A DNA stretch of 64,000 nt from JAWKXU01 sp964468045 (GCA_964468045.1 CAYXTO010000009.1:1-64000), one strand, 5' to 3'; shown: positions 37,151-46,208, counted from the first letter of the stretch. Notes: a model not told the origin generated them from the sequence alone. Translations and numbers: made by a program.

Positions 37151-37707
37151 CAGCGCACTGTCCTGAAGCGTCTCAGGCGGAAGCGATCGAGCGTGGAAAC
37201 CATCCGGCCGAAGATGGGGAAAAGCAGCACGGACAGCAAGAGTTGCGGAGGCAGGGCGACAATACGCTCGGCTGCATTCCCGTTGCCGGCCAGGATAGCG
37301 CCGGACACCAGATAGGCTGCGATCAGCATGGCGGCTACCAGCCAGTCCTGCATGAAGCCGCGCCACGGGAAGCGTGCTTCAAGCGCTTCGATGGCCAGCA
37401 GCGAAAGCGACCACAGAAGGATCGCACAACCGAACGGCTGACCGCTGAACAGATCGTCGAAGGCGCCGAGCAGACCCCCGGCCCAGGGAGGGAGCAAGCC
37501 CGGGCGAACCAGACGCCACCCCAGCAGCATCAGAAACCCCGCGGGCGGGAGCAAGGGTGCCGACGGGATTATCGGAAGCATCGGACACAGGGAGCCGAGC
37601 ATGATGGTGACCCATGGCAGCGAGCTGGCGATGACCGGCGAATGGTCACGATTGATCTTCGAGCCGAAAGGATCGCGGCGCGCGCGCGGGTTGTATTCGT
37701 CGATCAT
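37150..37707 (-). CDS. mreD: Rod shape-determining protein MreD
   Basis: 185 residues with five or so hydrophobic helices (VTIMLGSLCPMLPIIPSAPL, FLMLLGWRLVRPGLLPPWAGG, GLLGAFDDLFSGQPFGCAIL). Family proteins link MreB/MreC with the PBP2-RodA synthase. Sequence conservation is weak as usual for MreD, but position between mreC and mrdA with overlaps of 3-4 bp makes the call firm. Confidence 0.93.
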   Translation of the reverse strand: MIDEYNPRARRDPFGSKINRDHSPVIASSLPWVTIMLGSLCPMLPIIPSAPLLPPAGFLMLLGWRLVRPGLLPPWAGGLLGAFDDLFSGQPFGCAILLWSLSLLAIEALEARFPWRGFMQDWLVAAMLIAAYLVSGAILAGNGNAAERIVALPPQLLLSVLLFPIFGRMVSTLDRFRLRRFRTVR

Positions 37708-38591
37708 TGGGCAGGGTCTTTGGGCGGCGTGCTCGCGACAGCGATCGCCTGAGGCTGCCAGATCGGATCGATCACCACGAAATCGGTAGCTGCCGGATCG
37801 CTCAGCAAGCGGCCGATCGCGCCATCCTTGGTGATATCGCTGACAACGGCAACCGCAACGCCAGGCTGAAACAGGCCGCCCGCGCCGGAGGTGACGAATA
37901 CGTCGCCGCGCTGGAGCGGGTTGATCCCGAGATTGACCAGGCGCAGCCGCAACATTCCGTCCGAGCGCCCTTCGGCGAAGGCGACGACATTGTCCTTCGC
38001 CCGGCGCACCGGCACAATGCTTTCACCATCCGTCAGCAGCAGCACCCGAGCGCTTTCGGCACCCGTTTCGAGCACCCGGCCGATCAGGCCGCGCGGCGAG
38101 CGGACCGGCATGCCGACCGCGATCCCATCCTTCGCCCCGACGGAAATATAAGCCATGCGGCGAGTGCTGGACGATGTCGAGCCGATCAGCCTTGCCCTGG
38201 CCACGGGGCGGGTCTCGCCATCATCGAGTGCGAGCAAGGCCTTCAATCGCTTGTTTTCCTGCTCTACCGCCTGAGCTTCCGCCAGGCGGACACGCGCGAG
38301 CTCCATCTCTTCGCGCAATTGCGCATTCTTGCTGCCCGCGCGGATATAGCCGGCCAGATAATCGAATATCCCGTGGCTTTCCGTACGGCCTACGGCGCCG
38401 GTCTCCCCGACCGGAGCGGCCACGTCGCTTGCCGCGCCTCGCAACCCGGCAAACGCATCGGGCTTGATCAGCGAAAGGATGAGCAAGGCTGCGCCGAGCA
38501 CGGCGCCAAGGGCGGCCACGACATAGCCGGTAAAGAGGCTGTATTGCGCCCTTCGCGAAAAGCCAGGGCGTCGGTTTGCCGGCGGCGCCAT
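37704..38591 (-). CDS. mreC: Rod shape-determining protein MreC
   Basis: 295 residues. An N-terminal anchor (YVVAALGAVLGAALLILSLI) is followed by a coiled coil (REEMELARVRLAEAQAVEQENKRLKALL) and the two-barrel beta domain (AYISVGAKDGIAVGMPVRSPRGLIGRV). It is a periplasmic scaffold that activates PBP2. It follows mreB by 52 bp and overlaps mreD. Confidence 0.96.
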   Translation of the reverse strand: MAPPANRRPGFSRRAQYSLFTGYVVAALGAVLGAALLILSLIKPDAFAGLRGAASDVAAPVGETGAVGRTESHGIFDYLAGYIRAGSKNAQLREEMELARVRLAEAQAVEQENKRLKALLALDDGETRPVARARLIGSTSSSTRRMAYISVGAKDGIAVGMPVRSPRGLIGRVLETGAESARVLLLTDGESIVPVRRAKDNVVAFAEGRSDGMLRLRLVNLGINPLQRGDVFVTSGAGGLFQPGVAVAVVSDITKDGAIGRLLSDPAATDFVVIDPIWQPQAIAVASTPPKDPAQ

Positions 38592-38643
38592 CCGCGCCTG
38601 CTCCCTTCCTGGCCGGCGCGGCCATCGCGCCGGAAGTTGCCGT

Positions 38644-39690
38644 TCAGGCGGTCATCAACACGCCGCGGAAAATCGGATCTTCCATCGCCCGGCCGGTGCC
38701 CAGCGCAACGCAGGAAAGCGGATCTTCCGCCACGCTCACCGGCAGGCCGGTTTCCTCGCGCAGATGTTCGTCCAGCCCCTGGATCAGAGCGCCGCCGCCG
38801 GTCAGCACGATACCCTGGTCGACGATGTCGGCCGCCAGTTCCGGCGCGGTGTTTTCAAGGGCGATGCGAACGCCTTCGACGATGGCGCCGATCGGTTCCG
38901 ACAAGGCTTCGGCCACATGGGCCTGGTTGATCGTGATCTCCTTGGGCACGCCATTGACGAGGTCGCGCCCCTTGATGGTGATCAGTTCACCGATGTCGTC
39001 GGCCGGCCGGATCGCGGTGCCGTAATCCTTCTTGATCCGTTCCGCGGTGGAATCCCCGATCAGCAGGTTATGGTGCCGACGCACATAGCTTACGATGGCT
39101 TCGTCCATCTTGTCCCCGCCAGTCCGGACGCTGGTCGTATAGGCGAGGCCGCGCAGGGAAAGCACGGCGACTTCGGTCGTGCCGCCGCCGATATCGACCA
39201 CCATGGAGCCCACCGGCTCGGTCACTGGCATATCGGCGCCGATCGCGGCGGCCATGGGTTCGAGAATGAGAAACACCTGGCTTGCGCCGGCGTTGGAGGC
39301 GGCGTCGCGGATCGCGCGGCGTTCCACCGAAGTCGAGCCTGAAGGCACGCAGATCACGATTTCAGGATACCGGAACAGGCTGCGCTTGCCATGCACCTTA
39401 CGGATGAAGTGCTTGATCATCTCTTCCGCGATCTCGATGTCGGCGATCACCCCGTCGCGCAGCGGGCGAATGGCTTCGATGCTGTCCGGAGTCTTGCCCA
39501 TCATCATCTTGGCATCGTCGCCAACGGCCTTCACCTTCTTGATGCCGTTGATGGTCTCGATCGCGACGACCGACGGTTCATTCAATACAATGCCGCGATC
39601 CTGGACATAAACCAGCGTATTGGCAGTACCCAGGTCGATCGCCATGTTCTGCGACCCGAACTTGAAGAAATTGGACAGGAACCAACTCAT
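38644..39690 (-). CDS. mreB: Actin-like cytoskeletal protein MreB
   Basis: 348 residues. Forms membrane filaments that direct elongasome movement. Phosphate-binding motif IDLGTANTLVYVQDRGIVLNEPS at the N terminus, DIGGGTTEVAVLSL (phosphate 2) and the adenosine motif VLTGGGALIQGLDEHL near the C terminus. First gene of the mre-mrd operon; promoter elements should lie in the 172-bp divergent gap with mutL. Confidence 0.98.
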   Translation of the reverse strand: MSWFLSNFFKFGSQNMAIDLGTANTLVYVQDRGIVLNEPSVVAIETINGIKKVKAVGDDAKMMMGKTPDSIEAIRPLRDGVIADIEIAEEMIKHFIRKVHGKRSLFRYPEIVICVPSGSTSVERRAIRDAASNAGASQVFLILEPMAAAIGADMPVTEPVGSMVVDIGGGTTEVAVLSLRGLAYTTSVRTGGDKMDEAIVSYVRRHHNLLIGDSTAERIKKDYGTAIRPADDIGELITIKGRDLVNGVPKEITINQAHVAEALSEPIGAIVEGVRIALENTAPELAADIVDQGIVLTGGGALIQGLDEHLREETGLPVSVAEDPLSCVALGTGRAMEDPIFRGVLMTA

Positions 39691-39862
39691 CTAGCATTCC
39701 GTGTGATGACCGCCGCCGCAGGGCACGGTGCGGAAATGGGGAGAGGACAAGGGCGGCTCCTTAACTCAAGGCTTGCGTAAAGGCCAAAAAATTGTGCCAG
39801 TAAACCACAGCTTTTGCACTACTCATCTCGAATTGTCCGTCTTTCGCCGTTACGATCCGGCC

Positions 39863-41689
39863 ATGCCTACGATCCGGCGCCTGCCAGAGAACCTCATAAA
39901 CCGAATCGCGGCGGGCGAAGTGGTCGAGCGGCCAGCCTCGGCGCTCAAGGAAATCCTCGAAAACGCGATGGATGCCGACGCGACTCGCATAGCGGTATCG
40001 CTGGCGGAAGGGGGCCTGGGACGGATCGAAGTGACGGATGACGGCTGCGGCATGGATCCGCAGGAAATGGCCCTGGCCCTGGAACGTCACGCCACCTCGA
40101 AGCTGCCCGAAAGCCTGGTCGGGCAGGAAGGCGCGATCGAACGCGTCGTCACGCTGGGCTTTCGCGGCGAAGCGCTGCCCTCCATCGCCAGCGTTGCAAG
40201 GCTCAGCCTCGAAAGCCGGGTTCGCGGGGCGGAGCAGGGCTGGAAGCGGGTTGTCGATCACGGCGTCCTGACGGAAGAAGGGCCCGCCGCGCTGCCCCCC
40301 GGCACCAGGGTGCGGGTGGAGCGCCTGTTCGCGAACATCCCGGCGCGGCGCAAGTTTCTGCGCTCGCCGCGCGCGGAATATGCAGCGTGCCTGGACATCA
40401 TGCGCAGGCTTGCCATGGCGCGGCCCGATATCGGGTTCAGCCTCGAACATGATGGCCGGCAGATATTCCGGCTCCAGGGCGAAGACCGGCTGGAATCCCG
40501 GGTTGCCCAGATCGTCGCGCGCGAGCTCGCCGACAACGGCGTTTCGATTTCGCTGGAACGGGACGCGATGCAATTGCGCGGGATCGCGGGCCTGCCGACC
40601 TACAATCGCGGCGTCGCCGATCACCAGTACCTCTTCGTCAATGGCCGGCCGGTGAAGGACCGTTTGCTCGCCGGGGCGGTGCGCGGGGCCTATGCCGATA
40701 TGCTGGCGCGGGATCGCCACGCCGTGCTCGCCCTGTTTCTCGATCTTCCGGCGGAGGACGTCGACATCAATGTCCATCCCGCCAAGACCGAGGTTCGGTT
40801 CCGCGATGCAGTGGCGGTTCGCGGCTTCATCGTGTCGGGCTTGCGCCACGCCTTGTCCACCGGGGACCGGCGCAGCACGCAGGCGCCCGCCGCCGATGCG
40901 ATGAGCCGCTGGCAGGTCGAGCCGCAATCCCCTGCCGAGAAACCCGCTCCGGCGCTGGCTTCGCTCTTCTCGGGGCGGGACTGGTCGCCACCGGCCAATC
41001 GGGTGAGCGAAGCGGGAAGGGTCTGGAAGGGCTATGAGCAGGCGGTCATGGCCGATCCTCAGGGACGGGCGGAAGTGGCGGAGGAACCGGCTTCGCCGGA
41101 GGCGGAGTTCCCGCTCGGCATCGCGCGCGGACAGGTCGCCCAGACCTATATCGTGGCGGAAGCAGCAGATGGTCTCGTGATCGTCGACCAGCATGCCGCC
41201 CATGAACGCCTAGTGCTGGAACGCCTGCGCGCGGCCGGAACCGGCGAAACGCTCGCCGCCAGCCAGGCCTTGCTTTCCCCGGAAGTGGTCGAACTGGATG
41301 AGCCGTCGTGCGACCGGCTCGAGGAAAATGCGGCAAGCTTTGCCGGACTGGGCCTGGCGATAGAGCGCTTCGGCCCCGATGCCATGCTGGTCCGGGCCAT
41401 GCCTTCCGTCCTGAAAACGGCCGATCCGGAGGCGCTGCTGCGGGATATTGCCGACGATCTGGCACAGAATGGCGCGCCGCTCTTGCTGGGCGAGAAGATC
41501 GAGCATGTACTTGCCACGATGGCTTGTCACGGTTCCGTACGCGCGGGCAGGGTGCTGTCCGTTGCCGAGATGAACGCACTGCTGCGGGAAATGGAGCGAA
41601 CCCCGCGTTCGGGGCAGTGCAATCATGGCCGCCCGACCTGGATCAAGCTGTCGATGGCGGATGTGGAAAAGCTGTTTGGGCGGCACTGA
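39863..41689 (+). CDS. mutL: DNA mismatch repair protein MutL (endonuclease-type)
   Basis: 608 residues. N-terminal GHKL ATPase motifs: ENAMDADATRI, DDGCGMD and GFRGEALPSI. The variable proline-rich linker spans ~340-420. The C-terminal domain carries the metal-dependent endonuclease motif DQHAAHERLVLE (~442), plus MACHGSVRAG and CNHGRPT, so it is a nicking MutL as in organisms without MutH. ATG 39863 gives the canonical MPTIRRLPENLINRIAAGEV; the upstream extension is spurious. The next gene overlaps by 1 bp. Confidence 0.96.
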   Translation: MPTIRRLPENLINRIAAGEVVERPASALKEILENAMDADATRIAVSLAEGGLGRIEVTDDGCGMDPQEMALALERHATSKLPESLVGQEGAIERVVTLGFRGEALPSIASVARLSLESRVRGAEQGWKRVVDHGVLTEEGPAALPPGTRVRVERLFANIPARRKFLRSPRAEYAACLDIMRRLAMARPDIGFSLEHDGRQIFRLQGEDRLESRVAQIVARELADNGVSISLERDAMQLRGIAGLPTYNRGVADHQYLFVNGRPVKDRLLAGAVRGAYADMLARDRHAVLALFLDLPAEDVDINVHPAKTEVRFRDAVAVRGFIVSGLRHALSTGDRRSTQAPAADAMSRWQVEPQSPAEKPAPALASLFSGRDWSPPANRVSEAGRVWKGYEQAVMADPQGRAEVAEEPASPEAEFPLGIARGQVAQTYIVAEAADGLVIVDQHAAHERLVLERLRAAGTGETLAASQALLSPEVVELDEPSCDRLEENAASFAGLGLAIERFGPDAMLVRAMPSVLKTADPEALLRDIADDLAQNGAPLLLGEKIEHVLATMACHGSVRAGRVLSVAEMNALLREMERTPRSGQCNHGRPTWIKLSMADVEKLFGRH

Positions 41690-42192
41690 TGAAGCGAGTG
41701 GTTCTTTCTTTCCTGCTTTTGACCGCGGCATGCGGTGCCGAACGCCCGAATGCCCAGGAAAAGGAAGCGCAGGATTTGCGCGACATCGCGATGGTCAATG
41801 CTGCCCAGAAGATCGATCCGCCCCGCGAGCCCGTAACTCCTGAAGAGATCACTGACCCTGATTTCGAGGATCGCGATCTGCTGGGCGTCAGCTGCAACTT
41901 CACACCCACAGGGCAACGCAGTCCGGTGGCGGTGGGCCTGCCCGGCGCGGCCTTCATCAAGCTGAATGCGAAGATGGAGCGATTGGCCGCCGACAAGGGG
42001 GGCGAGCAGATGCCATTCGGCACCTGGGCGAAATATGACGGCAAGAAATATGTCCTGAAATTCGCCAGGGACGGCAGCGATGGCAAGCCATTGGGCTCCG
42101 AAGCGACCCAATGGTCCGGAAGGATGACCTTGCTGGATCCCTATGACCGGTCGATCTACGAATCCTTCGGCACCTTTCAGTGCGGCAGCTGA
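41689..42192 (+). CDS. Hypothetical lipoprotein
   Basis: 167 residues. A lipoprotein signal (MKRVVLSFLLLTAACG, lipobox TAAC with Cys 15) is followed by an acidic linker (PVTPEEITDPDFEDRDLLGVSC). A small domain follows with VAVGLPGAAFIKLNAKMERLAAD and YDGKKYVLKFARD. Its start shares one base with the mutL stop, so it is co-transcribed with mutL. It overlaps the 3' end of the convergent glutaredoxin gene by 16 bp. No known domain; probably outer-membrane associated. Confidence 0.75.
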   Translation: MKRVVLSFLLLTAACGAERPNAQEKEAQDLRDIAMVNAAQKIDPPREPVTPEEITDPDFEDRDLLGVSCNFTPTGQRSPVAVGLPGAAFIKLNAKMERLAADKGGEQMPFGTWAKYDGKKYVLKFARDGSDGKPLGSEATQWSGRMTLLDPYDRSIYESFGTFQCGS

Positions 42193-42944
42193 GCCAGGAA
42201 ATTGCCACCCATCCACAGGCCCATGCCGATCATGGCCAGGTTCTCGGTCAGGGAGACGAAACCGAGCGGCACTTTGGCCGATCCTCCCACGCAGGCGCAT
42301 TTCAGCTCCCGCTTCTGGATGTACACCGCGTAGAATACGCTGACAGCGCCCACCGTGCCGATGAACAGGGAAATCGGCGCGGATAGCCAGGTCGCGATAT
42401 GACCCGCCATCAGGATGCCCGCCAGACCCTCCGCAAAGGGATAGATGCTGGCGTAGGGCACCCAACGTTGGGCCAGCAGATCGTAGCCCAGGAACATAGT
42501 CGAGAACTGCTCGACATCTTGCAGTTTGAGTATGGCCAGCATCGCCATGGAGAAGGCGAGGAACCATTCCGCCGCCCGCACCGTGAATGGCGTTCCGAAT
42601 ACGAAGGTGCTGACCGCCACGGCAAGGCCCGCAGCCACGGCGAATATAGCCATGACAGGCTTGTAGCTGGTGGTGTCCGGGTCCTTCGCCTTGCCGCCGA
42701 AGAATTCGCGCAGGGCATCGTAGCCCCCGATCCGCTTGCCATCGATGAAGGTCTGTGGCGTGGTGGGCACGCCGTGCTCCTGCTTGAAGGCGTCGGTCTG
42801 TTCCCGCGTGGTCAGGTGATGATCCTCCACGCGATAGCCCTGCCGCTCGAGCAGATATCTGGACTTCAGGCCGTATGGGCAGACATGCTTGTCCATCACC
42901 ATGCGATAGAGCTCGGCCGTAGGCTTTTGTGCTTGGTTGTCCAT
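42177..42944 (-). CDS. Glutaredoxin-MauE/DoxX membrane fusion protein
   Basis: 255 residues. Residues ~1-85 form a glutaredoxin fold with the active site as CPYG (HVCPYGLKS), cis-Pro in TTPQTFIDG, and GGYDALREFF. Four hydrophobic helices of the MauE/DoxX type follow (KPVMAIFAVAAGLAVAVSTFVF onward), with a cytosolic CxC (KCACVGG) near the end. It may pass thiol electrons across or within the membrane. It is divergent from a MerR-family gene through a promoter with a long spacer, so it is probably induced by that regulator. Confidence 0.82.
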   Translation of the reverse strand: MDNQAQKPTAELYRMVMDKHVCPYGLKSRYLLERQGYRVEDHHLTTREQTDAFKQEHGVPTTPQTFIDGKRIGGYDALREFFGGKAKDPDTTSYKPVMAIFAVAAGLAVAVSTFVFGTPFTVRAAEWFLAFSMAMLAILKLQDVEQFSTMFLGYDLLAQRWVPYASIYPFAEGLAGILMAGHIATWLSAPISLFIGTVGAVSVFYAVYIQKRELKCACVGGSAKVPLGFVSLTENLAMIGMGLWMGGNFLAQLPH

Positions 42945-42954
42945 AATGACTGAC

Positions 42955-42986
42955 TAGATAGCTTCCGTATCATAGTACGGAGTCAA
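42955..42986 (-). promoter_or_regulatory. MerR-type promoter with long spacer and operator dyad
   Basis: On the minus strand TTGACT (-35) and TATCTA (-10) are separated by 20 bp, and the dyad CCGTA-N6-TACGG fills the spacer. MerR-family activators untwist such 19-20 bp spacers. It points towards the glutaredoxin-MauE gene and is also next to the regulator's own start. Confidence 0.75.
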
Positions 42987-42989
42987 GCT

Positions 42990-43385
42990 GTGGCAGTGAC
43001 AATTTCCGAACTGGCCCGCACGGCCGGAGTGGGCGTGGAAACGATACGGTTCTACCAACGAAAGGGGTTGCTATTCGATCCACACCCTTCCCGGCAAGGG
43101 CGCTCGCCCGGCACCCGGCACTATGGGCAGGAAGACATCCGGCGACTGCGCTTCATCCGATCGGCCCAGAAAGCGGGCTTCACGCTCAGGGAAATCGCCG
43201 AACTGCTGGAGCTCGATGCCACGAGCGAGCGCGAACGAGCGCGGGAACTGGCGCGGCAGCGCATCGCCTCTCTCGACAAGCAGATCGCGGAGCTTCAGCA
43301 GGCCCGGCAATCTCTCGACAGGCTGGCGCGGGAATGTTCGAAGGGCGGGGCAGGGCCTTGCCCGATCATCGAGGCGTTCGAGTAA
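42990..43385 (+). CDS. MerR-family transcriptional regulator
   Basis: 131 residues from GTG. Winged HTH ISELARTAGVGVETIRFYQRKGLL, then RRLRFIRSAQKAGFTLREIAELLEL, a dimer coiled coil (SLDKQIAELQQARQSLDRL), and a C-terminal ECSKGGAGPCPII. The two C-terminal Cys resemble those of mercury MerR, but the Cys expected near the start of the dimer helix is absent (ELDATSERE). It therefore probably senses another metal or thiol/redox state. Divergent from and likely activator of the glutaredoxin-MauE gene. Confidence 0.9.
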   Translation: MAVTISELARTAGVGVETIRFYQRKGLLFDPHPSRQGRSPGTRHYGQEDIRRLRFIRSAQKAGFTLREIAELLELDATSERERARELARQRIASLDKQIAELQQARQSLDRLARECSKGGAGPCPIIEAFE

Positions 43386-43391
43386 ACCTGC

Positions 43392-43838
43392 CTATTCGCC
43401 CCGCGCCTGGATCATCGAGATTCCGATGAAGCGCAGCACCATCTCGTCATACTGGTTGAAGGTCCTGATCTGGGTCCACAGGCTTCCGCGGTTCGGGCGC
43501 GAGCGGCTGAGCTGCTTGGTCAGCAATTCGGACTCGCAGCGCAGCGTATCTCCCGGGAATACCGGCTTGAGGAAGCGCAGTTCATCGACCCCGGGCGAAC
43601 CGAGCCCGGCCTGCTCGTCATCCTTGAAATCGGCGACCATCATCGACATCGTCATGGCGCAGGTGTGCCACCCGCTTGCCGCGAGCTTGCCGAAATGGGT
43701 CTTGGCCGCGGCTTCATCCGAAAGGTGAAAGGGCTGGGGATCGTAGCGCGAGGCAAAATCAAGCACTTCCTCGCGCGTCACGTGGTAATTGCCGAAACGC
43801 CTGATCTCCCCGACCACCATGTCCTCGAAATAGCGCAT
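43392..43838 (-). CDS. MaoC-like (R)-specific enoyl-CoA hydratase/dehydratase
   Basis: 148 residues. Hot-dog fold with the hydratase segment DFASRYDPQPFHLSDEAAAKTHFG, containing the catalytic Asp/His pattern, and ASGWHTCAMTM. GVDELRFLKPVFPGDTL is also typical of the family. Start 43838 is favoured by AAGGG nine bases upstream; 43862 would overlap the ychF stop. Same strand as ychF, 16 bp downstream. Probable role in fatty acyl-CoA metabolism, substrate unknown. Confidence 0.88.
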   Translation of the reverse strand: MRYFEDMVVGEIRRFGNYHVTREEVLDFASRYDPQPFHLSDEAAAKTHFGKLAASGWHTCAMTMSMMVADFKDDEQAGLGSPGVDELRFLKPVFPGDTLRCESELLTKQLSRSRPNRGSLWTQIRTFNQYDEMVLRFIGISMIQARGE

Positions 43839-43854
43839 CGGCCGAAACCCTTGT

Positions 43855-44955
43855 TCAGACATTGAACTTGAAATGCAGGACATCGCCGTCCTGTACCAGA
43901 TATTCCTTGCCTTCCTGGCGCAGCTTGCCCGCTTCACGCGCGGCGGCTTCTCCGCCAAGGGTTACATAATCGTCATAGGCGATGGTTTCGGCGCGGATGA
44001 AGCCCTTCTCGAAATCGGTATGAATCTCCCCGGCCGCCTGCGGCGCCTTCGCCCCGGTATGGAATGTCCAGGCGCGGGCTTCCTTGGGGCCGACGGTGAA
44101 GAAGGTCTGCAATCCAAGCAGTTCGTATCCGGCGCGGATCACGCGGGCGAGGCCGGTTTCCGCCAGGCCCAGCTCCTTGAGATATTCGGTGCGCTCATCC
44201 GGATCCATGCCGACGAGCTCGGCCTCGATCGCGGCGGACACGACAACGGCCTGCGCCCCTTCCGCCCTGGCCTTATCGAACACCTTGACCGAGAGTTCAT
44301 TGCCGGTGGCGGCATCTTCCTCGGCCACGTTGCAGACATAGAGGATCGGCTTCGCGGTGAGCAGTTGGGCCTGCGCGAATATCCGCGCTTCCTCGTCGTC
44401 CTTCGGCTCGGTCAGGCGGGCGGGCTTGCCTTCGCGGAGCAGTTCCAGGGCCTGGCCCAGCACGCTGGCCGTGAGCCTGGCTTCCTTGTCTCCCCCTGTC
44501 GCGCGCTTTGCCGCCGCCGGGACGCGCTTCTCCAGGCTTTCGAGATCGGCCAGCATTAGCTCGGTCTCGACCACCTCGGCATCCGCGATGGGATCGACCT
44601 TGTTGGCGACATGCTGGATGTCGTCATCCTCGAAGCAGCGCAGGACATGGACGATGGCGTCCACTTCCCGGATGTTGCCGAGGAACTGGTTGCCCAGCCC
44701 TTCGCCCTTGGAAGCGCCTTTGACCAGCCCCGCAATATCGACAAAGGCCAGCTGGGTGGGGATGACCTTGGCCGAGCCGGCAATGCCAGCCAGCTTTTCC
44801 AGGCGGGAGTCCGGCACGGCGACCTGCCCCACATTGGGTTCGATCGTGCAGAAGGGATAATTCGCGGCCTGCGCTGCCTGCGTCTCGGTGAGAGCATTGA
44901 ACAACGTCGATTTGCCCACATTGGGCAGGCCCACGATCCCGCAACGGAAACCCAT
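43855..44955 (-). CDS. ychF: Ribosome-binding ATPase YchF
   Basis: 366 residues. P-loop GLPNVGKSTLFNAL, switch region and DIAGLVKGASKGEGLGNQFL (G3), with the altered G4 motif NVAEED that makes this Obg-family member prefer ATP. C-terminal TGS domain with FFTVGPKEARAWTFHTGAKAPQAAG. Family proteins bind the ribosome and take part in stress and redox responses. Followed by the MaoC-like gene. Confidence 0.97.
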   Translation of the reverse strand: MGFRCGIVGLPNVGKSTLFNALTETQAAQAANYPFCTIEPNVGQVAVPDSRLEKLAGIAGSAKVIPTQLAFVDIAGLVKGASKGEGLGNQFLGNIREVDAIVHVLRCFEDDDIQHVANKVDPIADAEVVETELMLADLESLEKRVPAAAKRATGGDKEARLTASVLGQALELLREGKPARLTEPKDDEEARIFAQAQLLTAKPILYVCNVAEEDAATGNELSVKVFDKARAEGAQAVVVSAAIEAELVGMDPDERTEYLKELGLAETGLARVIRAGYELLGLQTFFTVGPKEARAWTFHTGAKAPQAAGEIHTDFEKGFIRAETIAYDDYVTLGGEAAAREAGKLRQEGKEYLVQDGDVLHFKFNV

Positions 44956-45048
44956 CGAAAACTCCGCATGAATGACAGGCGGCGGGCCTTACGGCCTGAA
45001 TGGCGAAACCGCAATGGGGGTGGCAGAAGCGGGCGCGCCCATGTGAAA

Positions 45049-45073
45049 GCGCCCTCCCGGGCGGGGAGGGCGC
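45049..45073 (-). terminator. Terminator hairpin of PEP-CTERM gene
   Basis: GCGCCCTCCC / GGGAGGGCGC, perfect 10-bp stem with a 5-base loop, 46 bp beyond the stop of the minus-strand PEP-CTERM gene, followed on that strand by TTTC. It is a plausible intrinsic terminator. Confidence 0.7.
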
Positions 45074-45118
45074 ATCTCACGGATTCAACCGGACAACGCC
45101 GGTTGCCGTGCGGAGAGT

Positions 45119-45424
45119 TCAGGCCTTGTTGGCGCGGCGACGGCGCATCAAGCCAAGGCCGATCAGGCCCGCGCCGGCCATGCCCAGCATCCCGGGCTCA
45201 GGCACCTGCGTGCCGCCCGAAGTGGTCGAACCGCCCGAGCTGCTCGACGACGAGGACGAAGAGCTGGACGAGGAGGACGAGCTGGAACTGCTCGAGGAGG
45301 AACCGCCGCACTTCTTACCGCACCAACCGCCGGAGGTGCTGCCGCCCCATCCACCGGCAGATGCCGGAGTGGTGAGCGCGAGACCGGTCAGAACCGCGGT
45401 TGCAATGAAAGCTTTGCGAAGCAT
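45119..45424 (-). CDS. Poly-serine PEP-CTERM sorted surface protein
   Basis: 101 residues. A Sec signal (KAFIATAVLTGLALTTPASA) leads to a short Gly/Trp region with two Cys, then about 22 consecutive serines. The C-terminal PEP-CTERM tripartite signal is VPEPG, a hydrophobic span (MLGMAGAGLIGLGLM) and RRRR. PEP-CTERM tails are cut by exosortase to deliver proteins to the exterior or exopolysaccharide. The serine tract is encoded by mixed codons. No exosortase gene is in the window. Function may be as a glycosylated linker. Confidence 0.85.
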   Translation of the reverse strand: MLRKAFIATAVLTGLALTTPASAGGWGGSTSGGWCGKKCGGSSSSSSSSSSSSSSSSSSSSSSGGSTTSGGTQVPEPGMLGMAGAGLIGLGLMRRRRANKA

Positions 45425-45638
45425 TGGCGTAATTCCTCTGTTGCCTTGAATAGTTTACGCCATTCAACGCAAGCACCATGCCAACGCAGGGTTTCCTTGG
45501 GATTCGATGGTTAATGAATTTCTGCGCGGATCGAATTTGTAAAAAGATCCGACAAAAACGGATGCGCCAGCGGCCCAATATGAGGCTCGGCTGACCAGCT
45601 ATCGCGACACTCTCACGGATAATGTGATAGGTTCCGCA

Positions 45639-46208
45639 TCAGTCCTGCAGGCGCAGGGCTACGTCGCTCATGAAGCGGGCATTGTCGCCTTGTGCCAGCC
45701 ACCCCGCCTCCGCGCTGATGGCGGCCAGCATATCGGCCAGATCATCCTGTTCGGCCTTGGCGTAATTGCCGAGCACATAAGGGGAAACCCGATCCTTGTG
45801 CCCCGGATGACCGATGCCGATCCGCACCCTGCGAAAATCCTGTCCCAGGTGCTGGTCGATCGAGCGCAGGCCATTGTGGCCCGCCGTGCCGCCGCCGATC
45901 TTCACCTTCACCTTGAACGGGGCAAGATCCAACTCGTCGTGAAAGACCGTCAGCGCGTCCATCTCCAGCTTGTAGAAGCGCATGGCTTCCGCAACGGAAC
46001 GGCCGCTCTCGTTCATGAAAGTCGCGGGCTTAAGCAGGATCACGCGCTTGCCGCCGATCCTGCCGTCTTGCACCCAACCGGCGAATTTCTTCTGCACCGG
46101 GCCGAAATCGTGGAGCTCCGCGATCACGTCGAGCGCCATGAAGCCCACATTGTGCCGGTTCATCGCATATTGCGGCCCGGGATTTCCAAGTCCGACCCAG
46201 AGTTGCAT
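45639..46208 (-). CDS. pth: Peptidyl-tRNA hydrolase
   Basis: 189 residues. Recycles tRNA from prematurely released peptidyl-tRNA. Family features: WVGLGNPGPQYAMNRHNVGF with the catalytic His, KPATFMNESGRSV, HDELDLAPFKVKVKIGGG and GHNGLRSID. It lies 101 bp downstream of rplY on the same strand, the common rplY-pth pairing. Confidence 0.97.
   Translation of the reverse strand: MQLWVGLGNPGPQYAMNRHNVGFMALDVIAELHDFGPVQKKFAGWVQDGRIGGKRVILLKPATFMNESGRSVAEAMRFYKLEMDALTVFHDELDLAPFKVKVKIGGGTAGHNGLRSIDQHLGQDFRRVRIGIGHPGHKDRVSPYVLGNYAKAEQDDLADMLAAISAEAGWLAQGDNARFMSDVALRLQD

Noticed and set aside
35204..37315. 703-codon plus-strand frame opposite mrdA
   Set aside because: GC-rich antisense shadow; the minus strand encodes a full PBP2 with all active-site motifs.
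37707..38930. 407-codon plus-strand frame opposite mreC/mreB
   Set aside because: Spans two well-supported minus-strand genes and has no domain.
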